Assembly: GCF_014197755.1 (NCBI RefSeq)
Contig: NZ_JACIGE010000003.1
Location: 1-64,000 of the forward strand
Origin: Rhodocyclus tenuis
GTDB lineage: Bacteria; Pseudomonadota; Gammaproteobacteria; Burkholderiales; Rhodocyclaceae
Reading direction: 5' to 3'
DNA length: 64,000 nucleotides
A program made the translations under genes and the position numbers. The notes beneath the pieces were generated by a model. It saw only the letters and a program-made list of their open reading frames with translations, made no database searches and was not told the DNA's origin. Every line of letters begins with the position of its first letter. Positions within the stretch are counted from its first letter, which is position 1. This document shows positions 56,293-64,000 of this stretch, piece after piece.

Positions 56293-57129
56293 TCAAGGCT
56301 TGTCGGCAGGCCCGCCAGAACTCGCCGCTGCTGAGGGCGCGAGCGTCCTGCCATCAAGCTTTACCTCGGTTCCCGTTTCAGGAATCGCCGACTCGATGAG
56401 GATCGAGACGCGCCGGTTGCGCGCGCGTCCGTCGGCAAGAAGATTGGGCTCGACCGGGCGCGTCTCGCCGTAGCCAATTGCCGTCAGCCGGTCGGCCGTT
56501 ACACCGACATCGGAAAACAGCCGCAGTACCGTCGTCGCACGCACCGCCGAGAGCTCCCAGTTCGACGGAAATTGCGGCGTGCTGATCGGCACATTGTCGG
56601 TATGCCCCTCGATGATGATCGGAAACTCGGTGTCGACCAGCACCTCGGCGATGGCACGCAAGGCCTTCACCGATGGCTGTTGCAGCTGCGCCTGACCCGG
56701 TGAAAACAGGATGCTGTCGTTGATTTCGATGGTCACGCCACGGCTGGTTTCAAGCACGCGCACCTTGCCTTGCTGGATCAGCGGCGCCATCACCCTGAGG
56801 ATGTCCTGTGCGATATTGCGCATCTTGTCGCGCTGCTGCTGGCGGAGCTCGCCCTTCTTCCGATCCTCCTCACTGGGCACCTGTGTCGCCGGTGAAGGGG
56901 GGGAGAGCGGCGCCGGCACGATGACCATGGTTTGTCCGCTCGGCGTCACCGAGACGTTGCGGAAGGCGTTGACGATCGAGTCGCTGAGCACACGGTACTT
57001 ACTCTCGTTGAGCGACGAGATCGCATACATCACGACGAAAAAGGCAAACAACAGGGTGACGAAGTCGGCATAGGACACCATCCAGCGTTCGTGGTTGTCC
57101 GGCTCTTCGACGAGCTTGCGGCGCGCCAT
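56293..57129 (-). CDS. motD: Flagellar stator protein MotD (MotB type)
   Basis: This 278-residue protein has one transmembrane helix (VTLLFAFFVVMYAISSL, about 24-40) preceded by the proton-channel Asp in SYADF (D22). A linker follows, then an OmpA-like peptidoglycan-binding domain (about 150-255; IIIEGHTDNVPISTPQF and GYGETRPVEPN). It pairs with MotC, encoded four bases upstream. The position after fliA matches the motCD pair of Pseudomonas. Confidence 0.93.
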   Translation of the reverse strand: MARRKLVEEPDNHERWMVSYADFVTLLFAFFVVMYAISSLNESKYRVLSDSIVNAFRNVSVTPSGQTMVIVPAPLSPPSPATQVPSEEDRKKGELRQQQRDKMRNIAQDILRVMAPLIQQGKVRVLETSRGVTIEINDSILFSPGQAQLQQPSVKALRAIAEVLVDTEFPIIIEGHTDNVPISTPQFPSNWELSAVRATTVLRLFSDVGVTADRLTAIGYGETRPVEPNLLADGRARNRRVSILIESAIPETGTEVKLDGRTLAPSAAASSGGPADKP

Positions 57130-57133
57130 GATC

Positions 57134-57874
57134 TCAGGAGAAATAGCCGCGCAGGCGGCTTTCAATGATGCGCGGATTGTCGCCGTTGGCGATGCCGACC
57201 AGTCCATCAACGATCATCTCGCGTTGCGCGACCAGGCGACCGATATGCGCACGCAACTTGTTGGCAATCGGCAGATAGACCAGATTGGCCAGCCCGACGC
57301 CGTAGATCGTCGCGACGAAGGCCACCGCGATGCCGGCGCCGAGTTTCGAGGGATCCGTGAGGTTTTCCATGACGTGGATCAGCCCCATCACGGCACCGAT
57401 GATGCCGATCGTCGGCGAATAGCCGCCAGCCGCCTCCCAGACCTTGGCGCCCTGGCGCAACTCGTCCTCGTAGGTGGTGATTTCGACTTCCATCACCTCG
57501 CGCAGACGCGCCGGCTCGGCACCATCAACGAGGAGTTGCAGCCCCTTGCGCGTGAATTCGTCCTTGACCTGGATGGTGAGGTTTTCCAGCGCGAGCAAAC
57601 CCTCACGCCGTGAAACCTGGCTCCAGGCGGTGACCTGCTTGATCACTTGCAGATGATCGATGACCGGTGGCACCCAGACCCACTTGAGCATGCGCATGGC
57701 GCGCTTGAAAACCACCAGACGGCTCTGCAGCAGCAGGGCACCGAGCGTACCGCCGATGACGATCAGCGCTGCGGTCGGTTGCGCCAGCGAGCCGACATGG
57801 CCGCCTTCCAGTACCTGTCCGCCGAGAATGGCGATGACGCCGATGAGCAGACCGAGAATGCTGACCTTATCCAC
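57134..57874 (-). CDS. motC: Flagellar stator protein MotC (MotA type)
   Basis: This 246-residue protein has four membrane helices (ILGLLIGVIAILGGQVL, AALIVIGGTLGALLL, PTIGIIGAVMGLIHVM, IAVAFVATIYGVGLANLVYL) and a cytoplasmic loop carrying the charged residues that act on FliG (MEVEITTYEDELRQG). It forms the proton-driven stator with MotD. It overlaps fliA by eight bases. No motAB pair is in the window. Confidence 0.93.
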   Translation of the reverse strand: MDKVSILGLLIGVIAILGGQVLEGGHVGSLAQPTAALIVIGGTLGALLLQSRLVVFKRAMRMLKWVWVPPVIDHLQVIKQVTAWSQVSRREGLLALENLTIQVKDEFTRKGLQLLVDGAEPARLREVMEVEITTYEDELRQGAKVWEAAGGYSPTIGIIGAVMGLIHVMENLTDPSKLGAGIAVAFVATIYGVGLANLVYLPIANKLRAHIGRLVAQREMIVDGLVGIANGDNPRIIESRLRGYFS

Positions 57875-58625
57875 GACGCGCCCCCTTCCGTCCGCCCTTG
57901 CTTACCTTCTTCGCGGAATCGCCGAACAGACGGGCGCGCAGGCGCGCAACAGCCTGACTGTGCAGCTGGCAGACGCGTGACTCGGTAACCCCCATGACCT
58001 CTCCGATTTCCCGCAGGTTGAGATCCTGCTCGTAATAGAGCGCCATCATCAGCTTTTCGCGCTCGGGCAAGGACTGAATTCCTTCGACCAGCGCCTCATT
58101 CAGCTTCTGCTCCTCAAGCAGCTGCAGCGGATCGCTTTTTTCGTCGGTGATGTGGCGATCAAGGAAGTCCTCACCGGCATCCTCGATCATGTCCTCAAAA
58201 TAGATCAGCTGATGGCCGCGCGCGTCCTGCAGCATTTTCTGGTAATCGGCGAGCGACAGGTCGAGTGCAACGGCCAGCTCGCTTTCGCTCGGAGCACGCC
58301 CATTCTGTTGCTCAAGCTGGCTGATCGCCGCTTCGACTCTCCGGAAATCGCGGCGCAGGCTGCGCGGCAACCAGTCATTCTCGCGCAATCCGTCGAGCAT
58401 CGCGCCGCGGATGCGTTGTGCCGCGTAAGTCTCGAACTGCGCGCCAAAGCCGGTCTCGAAGCGGTTGATAGCGTCCAGCAGCCCGAGCATGCCGTTCTGC
58501 ACCAGATCATCAACCTGCACGCTTGACGGCAGACGCGCCATCAAGTGATAGGCGATGCGTTTGACGAGCGGTGCAAAGCGCTGCACCAGCTGGTCGGAAT
58601 CCAGTTGACCGGCGGCGTTGTACAT
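57867..58625 (-). CDS. fliA: Flagellar sigma factor FliA (sigma-28)
   Basis: This 252-residue sigma factor has region 2 (LVKRIAYHLMARLPSSVQVD DLVQNGMLGLLDAINRFE), region 3 (NGRAPSESELAVALDLSLAD) and region 4 with the helix-turn-helix (LNLREIGEVMGVTESRVCQL HSQAVARLRARL). It transcribes the late genes, here probably flagellin 2, flgKL, flgMN and perhaps the glycosylation island. A basic tail (KKVSKGGRKGARRG) follows. Confidence 0.96.
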   Translation of the reverse strand: MYNAAGQLDSDQLVQRFAPLVKRIAYHLMARLPSSVQVDDLVQNGMLGLLDAINRFETGFGAQFETYAAQRIRGAMLDGLRENDWLPRSLRRDFRRVEAAISQLEQQNGRAPSESELAVALDLSLADYQKMLQDARGHQLIYFEDMIEDAGEDFLDRHITDEKSDPLQLLEEQKLNEALVEGIQSLPEREKLMMALYYEQDLNLREIGEVMGVTESRVCQLHSQAVARLRARLFGDSAKKVSKGGRKGARRG

Positions 58626-58641
58626 TCTTGAGCGTCCGGCG

Positions 58642-59529
58642 CTAGCGCGCGTGGATGGCGGTGCAGTCGATGCGTTGGCTCAAGTGTATCAGCTGCTGCA
58701 CGAAATGTTCGAAGCCGCCGTCATCCCCGTCGGGTTGCGGCCAGCACAGCAGATCGCCGGCCAACTGGCGAAAAGCTGCCGCTGCCGGCGCGTCGGGAAA
58801 GAGTGCGGTCACCGGCTGACAGAGGCGCTCGGCCTGGCGCAGATGCTCGTCGAGCGGCACATGCCCGGCGAATTCGGTACGCGCCAGTCCCCGACTCTGT
58901 GTCACATGCGCGATGTTGGCGTGGATCGCCTCGGCCTCGTCGGCACCGCGCACCTTGTTGACGAGCAGGCGAAAACGACGGCGGGCGAAGCCAAGACTCA
59001 GTTTCTTGATCAGGGCGTAGGCTTCGGTAATGGCGCTTGAGGTCGGCGCAAGCACCATCACCGTCTCGTCGGCAGCCAGCGCGAGCGGTGAAAAACCGCG
59101 CGGGTAGGACGACGAAGCATCGATGAGGATGACGTCGGCCGGACGTTCCATGCCACCGATGCTTTCCAGCAGGGCGTCACGCTGAGCATCGGCGAGTCCG
59201 GCCAGACTGCGCATGGCACGCTCGGCGCGCAGCAGGCGAACGCCGGGCGCCAGTGTCAGCAGCGTGTCGGCGAGCTTGCGCCGGCGGTCGAGCACTTCCT
59301 GCAGATCGTGACGGCCAACACTGCCGAAAAGCGCCGCGACCTGATCATCGGCATTCTCGTCGATGATCAGCGTCTCCTTGCCCTGGCGCGCCAGCGCCGC
59401 GGCGAGGTTGGCGACGGTGACGCTCTTGCCGACGCCGACACTGCCGGCAGCGAAGGTGACGATGCGCATGCGCTCGCGACCGAACAGGCGGCGCAGACCG
59501 GCCGCCTGATCGCCTGCACGCTCAGCCAC
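58642..59529 (-). CDS. flhG: Flagellar number regulator FlhG/FleN
   Basis: This 295-residue MinD-type ATPase limits flagellar number and antagonises FleQ/FlrA. The P-loop reads TFAAGSVGVGKS: the catalytic GKS is present, but the signature lysine of the deviant Walker A (GKGGVGKT) is Ser. LIIDENADDQVAALFG and DVILIDASSSYPRGFS follow. The N-terminal RRLFGRERM resembles the FlhF-binding extension. It overlaps flhF by eight bases. Confidence 0.93.
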   Translation of the reverse strand: MAERAGDQAAGLRRLFGRERMRIVTFAAGSVGVGKSVTVANLAAALARQGKETLIIDENADDQVAALFGSVGRHDLQEVLDRRRKLADTLLTLAPGVRLLRAERAMRSLAGLADAQRDALLESIGGMERPADVILIDASSSYPRGFSPLALAADETVMVLAPTSSAITEAYALIKKLSLGFARRRFRLLVNKVRGADEAEAIHANIAHVTQSRGLARTEFAGHVPLDEHLRQAERLCQPVTALFPDAPAAAAFRQLAGDLLCWPQPDGDDGGFEHFVQQLIHLSQRIDCTAIHAR

Positions 59530-60862
59530 GACGACCTCCGGAAGCCGCCACCGGCGCGCCGGCGCTGTTCGCCATCATCAAGCCCGGCTCGACGCCGGCA
59601 AAACGATGCGGCGATGCTTCCGGCGCGTCCTTGAAGGCGCGGTGCAACAGGTAGGGACGATTGGGCAGATGCAGGTCTTCCGGCACCCGCTGGCCATTCG
59701 AAACGTAGTGCAGGCACAGACGATGGCGGATGACGACATCGAGCGAAGCGGCAAGGCTGGCGGCTTCGTCCAGCTTGGTCAGGATGCTGCCGGCCAGGTC
59801 GGGGCCATTGTAGGCACGCACCACATCGTCGAGGGTGTCGCCGCGCCCGGTGGCGGGCAGCAACAGGATGCGCTGCACCGCGGTTTCGGCAAACATCGCC
59901 ACCTGCTCGCCGACCAGGCGGTCGCGCTGACTCATGCCCATGGTGTCGATCAACACCATGTGCTTGTGCGAGAGTTCGTTCAAGGTCTGCTTCAGGTCGG
60001 CGGCGTCCTTCACCACATGTACCGGCACCCCGAGAATGCGCCCGTAGATGCGCAACTGTTCGTGGGCACCGATCCGGTAACCGTCGGTCGTCACCAAAGC
60101 GACACGCGAAGCGCCGTGGCGCAGCACGCAGCGCGCAGCCAGCTTGGCGGTGGTGGTCGTCTTGCCGACGCCGGTCGGTCCGACCAGCGCGAACACGCCG
60201 CCGCGGTCGACGATGTCGGCGCCGTCGCCGATCGTCAGCAAGGCGCGATCGGCGACGCCACGCACCCATCCCAGCGCCTGACCGGCATCGTAGGACGGCG
60301 GCAGTTCGGCGAGCAGTTCGCGCGCCAGCTGCGGCGAGAAGCCGGCATCGAGCAGTTGCCGCAGCACTTCGGTTTTCACCGGTTCGGAACGCGCGCTTTC
60401 GCCCCAGGCGAAACCGGCCAGATGCTGTTCGACGATGCGCCGCAACGCGCGGATTTCGTCCATCACCCCCATCGGCACCACCTCGGCCTCGCGCTCAGGC
60501 GCTTTCTGCGGCGGATCGACGCGCGGCATCGGCCGCGGTGCGAGCGGCACCTCGGTCCGCGCTGGCGTGGCGCGTGCGGCTGAGGCAACGGCCGGCGCCG
60601 GGCGCGCTGCGGGAGCAGCAGCCGGCGTGGCGACAGGAGCCTTGCCGGACAGACGGACGGTATAGTCATCAGCGGGCACGACAATCTCTTCGCGCGCATT
60701 CGCTGGCGCCAGCATGCCAATATCGCGCGCGGCGACCGCCATGATCTCGACGCCTCCCGGCGCGCTGCGGTTGGAGAGGATGATCGCATCCGGACCCAGT
60801 GTTTCCTTGACGGTGCGCAGTGCGTCGCGCGCGGACGCGGCGATGAATTTTCTGACGTTCAT
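59522..60862 (-). CDS. flhF: SRP-type GTPase FlhF
   Basis: This 446-residue protein determines flagellar placement. It has an N-terminal B domain (MNVRKFIAASARDALRTVKE TLGPDAIILSNRS), a Pro/Ala-rich linker (about 80-130) and NG domains with GPTGVGKTTTTAKLAARC (G1), TTDGYRIGAHEQLRIYG (G2) and VLIDTMGMSQRD (G3). Its partner FlhG is encoded directly downstream. It shares an ATGA-type overlap with flhA. Confidence 0.95.
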   Translation of the reverse strand: MNVRKFIAASARDALRTVKETLGPDAIILSNRSAPGGVEIMAVAARDIGMLAPANAREEIVVPADDYTVRLSGKAPVATPAAAPAARPAPAVASAARATPARTEVPLAPRPMPRVDPPQKAPEREAEVVPMGVMDEIRALRRIVEQHLAGFAWGESARSEPVKTEVLRQLLDAGFSPQLARELLAELPPSYDAGQALGWVRGVADRALLTIGDGADIVDRGGVFALVGPTGVGKTTTTAKLAARCVLRHGASRVALVTTDGYRIGAHEQLRIYGRILGVPVHVVKDAADLKQTLNELSHKHMVLIDTMGMSQRDRLVGEQVAMFAETAVQRILLLPATGRGDTLDDVVRAYNGPDLAGSILTKLDEAASLAASLDVVIRHRLCLHYVSNGQRVPEDLHLPNRPYLLHRAFKDAPEASPHRFAGVEPGLMMANSAGAPVAASGGRRG

Positions 60863-62943
60863 ACTCGACCTCCGATGATCGAGGTGACCTTGATGGTTCT
60901 GCTTTCAGGGACTTCGCTGTGGGCGAGGACCTTGAGCTGGGTAACGGCACGCCGCAGGAAACGCGACAGCAGCGAGCGCAGGTTGGAAGGGACGAGGAGT
61001 ACCGGCGGCAGGCCGAGTTCTTCCTGCCGGCGCGCAGCGGCAACGGTCTCGCGCACCAGCGTGTCGGCGAGACCGGGTTCGATGGCAGCGCTTTCGCCGC
61101 TACCCGAAACCGCCTGCAGGAGTACGCGTTCGAGCTGCGGATCGAGCGACATCACCTGCATCTCGGCGCCGCCCGGGTAGAGCTGCTGCACGATCGAGCG
61201 ACCCAAGGCAATGCGCACCTGGGCGGTCAGTTGCTCGGCGTCGTTGTTGCGTGGCGCGTGCTCGGCCAGCGCTTCGGCGATGGTGCGCATGTCGCGGATA
61301 TGCACGCCTTCGTCGAGAAGGTTCTGCAGCACCTTCTGCAAGGTTCCCAGGGCCAGCGCCTTCGGCACCAGTTCCTCGGTGAGTTTCGGCATTTCCTTCG
61401 CCAGATGGTCGAGCAGCGCCTGCGTTTCCTGGCGCCCGAGCAGTTCGGCAGCGTGCGACAGGATCAGATGGTTGAGGTGGGTAGCGACGACGGTGCTGGC
61501 ATCGACCACCGTGTAGCCGTACGCCTGGGCCTGGTCGCGCAAGGCCGGCTCGATCCATGTCGCCGGCAGGCCGAAAGCCGGGTCGCGCGTGCTCACGCCG
61601 GGCAGCGTGCCGGCCACGCGGCCGGGGTTGATGGCCAGCAGATTGCCGGGGAAAGCTTCGCCCTGACCGATATCGACCCCCTTGAGCAGGATGCGGTAGG
61701 CGTTCGGCTTCAGTTCGAGGTTGTCGCGGATATGCACCGGCGTCACCAGATAGCCGACTTCCTGCGCAAACTTCTTGCGGATGCCGCGGATGCGCCGCAG
61801 CAATTCTCCGTCCTGCGCCTTGTCGACCAGCGGGATCAGGCGGTAACCGACTTCCAGGCCGAGTACGTCGAGCGGCGCGACGTCGGCCCAGCTGGCCTCC
61901 TGCGCTTCCGGTGGCGGCGCTGGCGCAACGGCGACGACGTCGGGCTGGCGCACCTGCTGGCGCTTGTTCAACTGCCAGGCCAGCGCGCCAAGCGCCCCGG
62001 CGAGCATCAGGAAAACCAGATTCGGCATCCCCGGAATCAGTCCGAGCAAGCCGATGATCGACGCGGTCAGACCGATGACCAGCGGTTTGCTGAACAGTTG
62101 GCTGACGAATTGCTGTGACAGGTCCTCGTCGTCACCGACGCGGGTAACGACCATACCGGCGGCGATCGAGACGATCAGTGCCGGAATCTGCGCAACCAGG
62201 CCGTCACCGATGGTCAGCAGCGTGTAGTTGCGTGCCGCGGTACCGATGTCGAGATTGTGCTGCAGGACACCGACGACGAGACCACCGATGACGTTGATCA
62301 GCATGATGATGATGCCGGCGATGGCGTCACCGCGAACGAACTTCGACGCGCCGTCCATCGAGCCGTAGAAATCGGCTTCCTGCGAAATCACTGCGCGGCG
62401 ACGGCGCGCATCGTCTTCACCGATCAATCCGGCGTTGAGGTCGGCATCGATCGCCATCTGCTTGCCCGGCATGGCATCGAGGGTGAAGCGCGCACCGACT
62501 TCGGCGACACGCCCGGCGCCCTTGGTGATCACGACGAAGTTGATGACCACCAGGATCAGGAAGACGACCAGACCGACGGCGTAGTTGCCACCGATCAGGA
62601 AGCTGCCGAAAGCTTCAATCACCTTGCCGGCAGCGCCCGGGCCGGTATGCCCTTCGAGCAGCACGACACGCGTCGACGCCACGTTCAGTGACAGGCGAAG
62701 CAGCGTCGTCACCAGCAGGATCGTCGGGAAGATCGAGAACTCGAGCGGCTTGGTGACCGACAGCGCCACCAGCATGACGATGATCGAAATGGCGATATTG
62801 AAGGTGAACAGGATGTCGAGCGCAAACGGTGGCAGCGGCAGCACCAGCATCGACAGGATGAGCAGGATCAGCACCGGACCGGCCAGCTGACGCAGGCCGA
62901 TGCGGGCGAACAGGTTTTGCAGCTTCATCACCGCCTCAGCCAT
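60859..62943 (-). CDS. flhA: Flagellar export gate protein FlhA
   Basis: This 694-residue protein has about eight membrane segments in residues 20-330 and the conserved cytoplasmic FHIPEP loop (VAEVGARFTLDAMPGKQMAI DADLNAGLI). The C-terminal export platform (about 360-690) includes EELLGRQETQALLDHLAKEM PKLTEE. It forms the nonameric ring that selects export substrates. It overlaps flhB by eight bases and flhF by four. Confidence 0.97.
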   Translation of the reverse strand: MAEAVMKLQNLFARIGLRQLAGPVLILLILSMLVLPLPPFALDILFTFNIAISIIVMLVALSVTKPLEFSIFPTILLVTTLLRLSLNVASTRVVLLEGHTGPGAAGKVIEAFGSFLIGGNYAVGLVVFLILVVINFVVITKGAGRVAEVGARFTLDAMPGKQMAIDADLNAGLIGEDDARRRRAVISQEADFYGSMDGASKFVRGDAIAGIIIMLINVIGGLVVGVLQHNLDIGTAARNYTLLTIGDGLVAQIPALIVSIAAGMVVTRVGDDEDLSQQFVSQLFSKPLVIGLTASIIGLLGLIPGMPNLVFLMLAGALGALAWQLNKRQQVRQPDVVAVAPAPPPEAQEASWADVAPLDVLGLEVGYRLIPLVDKAQDGELLRRIRGIRKKFAQEVGYLVTPVHIRDNLELKPNAYRILLKGVDIGQGEAFPGNLLAINPGRVAGTLPGVSTRDPAFGLPATWIEPALRDQAQAYGYTVVDASTVVATHLNHLILSHAAELLGRQETQALLDHLAKEMPKLTEELVPKALALGTLQKVLQNLLDEGVHIRDMRTIAEALAEHAPRNNDAEQLTAQVRIALGRSIVQQLYPGGAEMQVMSLDPQLERVLLQAVSGSGESAAIEPGLADTLVRETVAAARRQEELGLPPVLLVPSNLRSLLSRFLRRAVTQLKVLAHSEVPESRTIKVTSIIGGRV

Positions 62944-64000
62944 ACGCCGCCTCCGTCATCAGTTCTGACGGAACGGCAATCTCGCGCGGCGCCACCGGAT
63001 ACTTGCCGGCGCCCTGCCGCCACTGCGACAGCTGGTGAACGTAGGCCAGCACTTCGGCAACCGCCGCATAGAGCGCAGAAGGAATTTCCTGCTCCAGTTC
63101 GACATGTTTGTACAGGGCGCGAGCCAGCGGCGGCGCTTCAAGCAACGGCACTCCGTTGGCAGCACCGAGCTCGCGGATTTTCAGGGCGATCTCGCCGCGC
63201 CCCTTGGCAACGACTTTGGGTGCACTCATGCCGGCGCGGTAGTTGAGGGCGATGGCGAAGTGCGTCGGATTGGTGACGACGACATCGGCAGTGGGCACCG
63301 CACCCATCATCCGCCGGCGCGCGGCTTCGCGCTGCATGGCACGGACGCGCGCCTTGATCTGCGGATCGCCTTCCATCTCCTTGTATTCCTGCTTGACCTC
63401 TTCCTTGCTCATCTTGAGCTTGTCGTAGTACTGCCAGAGCTGGAAGGGGACGTCGATGGCGACGATCAGCAGCATCCCGGCGACCACGGCGAAGAAGCTG
63501 AAAACAATGAGTTCACCGGCTCCGGCCAGACCGCTCTCGACCGACTGTCCATAGAGCGCGAAGATCTGCCCGCGCTCGCTCCAGATGACCCAGGCAGCAA
63601 CACCGGCAATCAGTCCGGCCTTGGCCAACGCCTTGAATAACTCGACGATGCCGGACCAGGAAATGACGCGGCCAAGCCCCTTGATCGGATCCAGCCGCGT
63701 CAGGTCGGGCACCAGCGACTGCGTCGAAAAGACCCAGGAGCCGAGAAAGAATGGCGAGATCAACGCCGCCACCGCCAATGCGGCCAACAGGGGCGAAATG
63801 GCGAAAAGCCCGTCGAGCGACAATTCGGAGAGGCGCACGGCCATACGCTGCGGCTCGTGCAACAGGGGCGACTCAAGCGTCAGGCCGTGACGCACAAGTG
63901 CCATGGAGCGCTGCATCAACCACGGGCCGATCGACCAGAACATCCCTGCGGCAACGATCAAAACGAGAAAAGCGCCGATCTCGCGCGAGCGGGGCACCTG
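62936..64000 (-). CDS. flhB: Flagellar export switch protein FlhB (5' end outside window)
   Basis: About 354 residues are visible; the first 25 or so codons lie beyond the right edge. The visible part begins QVPRSREIGAFLVLIVAAG, which is inside the usual FlhB N-terminus. Four membrane segments (about 10-210) precede the cytoplasmic domain with the autocleavage motif NPTH (VVTNPTHFAIALNYRAGMSA). It controls the switch from hook to filament export together with FliK. It is coupled to flhA by an 8-bp overlap. Confidence 0.96.
   Translation of the reverse strand, partial: QVPRSREIGAFLVLIVAAGMFWSIGPWLMQRSMALVRHGLTLESPLLHEPQRMAVRLSELSLDGLFAISPLLAALAVAALISPFFLGSWVFSTQSLVPDLTRLDPIKGLGRVISWSGIVELFKALAKAGLIAGVAAWVIWSERGQIFALYGQSVESGLAGAGELIVFSFFAVVAGMLLIVAIDVPFQLWQYYDKLKMSKEEVKQEYKEMEGDPQIKARVRAMQREAARRRMMGAVPTADVVVTNPTHFAIALNYRAGMSAPKVVAKGRGEIALKIRELGAANGVPLLEAPPLARALYKHVELEQEIPSALYAAVAEVLAYVHQLSQWRQGAGKYPVAPREIAVPSELMTEAAYG

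Overview
The window is a high-G+C stretch of a motile Gram-negative chromosome, most likely a betaproteobacterium of the Rhodocyclales type. That placement is inferred from gene order and architecture (flrBC between fliE and fliF, fliA-motCD after flhBAFG, P- and L-ring genes, fliD-S-T followed by a second fliK and an flhB-like gene) and not from a marker comparison. There are no insertion sequences, phage genes or CRISPR arrays.

Positions 1-2500 hold housekeeping features: an initiator tRNA on the minus strand followed by a boxA-like rRNA leader (an rRNA operon probably lies just outside), an orphan ParA-type ATPase, an IclR-family regulator, and a tRNA-Thr(UGU) with an atypical core. A diguanylate cyclase follows (2.5-4.3 kb).

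Positions 4.4-20 kb form a glycosylation island on the plus strand, with a candidate sigma-28 promoter ahead of its first gene. It encodes a TPR glycosyltransferase, a pseudaminic-acid-type pathway (pseB, pseC, a cytidylyltransferase fused to a class III aminotransferase, pseG, pseI), a methyltransferase, an aldo/keto reductase, and a formyltransferase-family protein where the PseH acetyltransferase would be expected. It ends with an unrecognised 175-residue protein coupled to a 1586-residue protein with glycosyltransferase and methyltransferase modules. Two flagellin genes follow directly, so the natural reading is synthesis of an activated nonulosonic acid and its attachment to flagellin. 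This is the least ordinary part of the window.

Positions 20-64 kb are a nearly complete flagellar regulon: two flagellins, flaG-fliD-fliS-fliT, a second fliK with an FlhB-like switch protein and ycgR; fliE and flrBC; fliFGHIJ; fliKLMNOPQR; flgBCDEFGHIJKL with a small lipoprotein gene; flgA and flgMN; motCD, fliA and flhBAFG. The promoters I can read form a hierarchy. Sigma-54 sites precede flagellin 1, fliE, fliK and flgB; sigma-28 sites precede flagellin 2, flgK and flgM. fliH carries an apparent one-base frameshift in a C run. flhB runs off the right edge.
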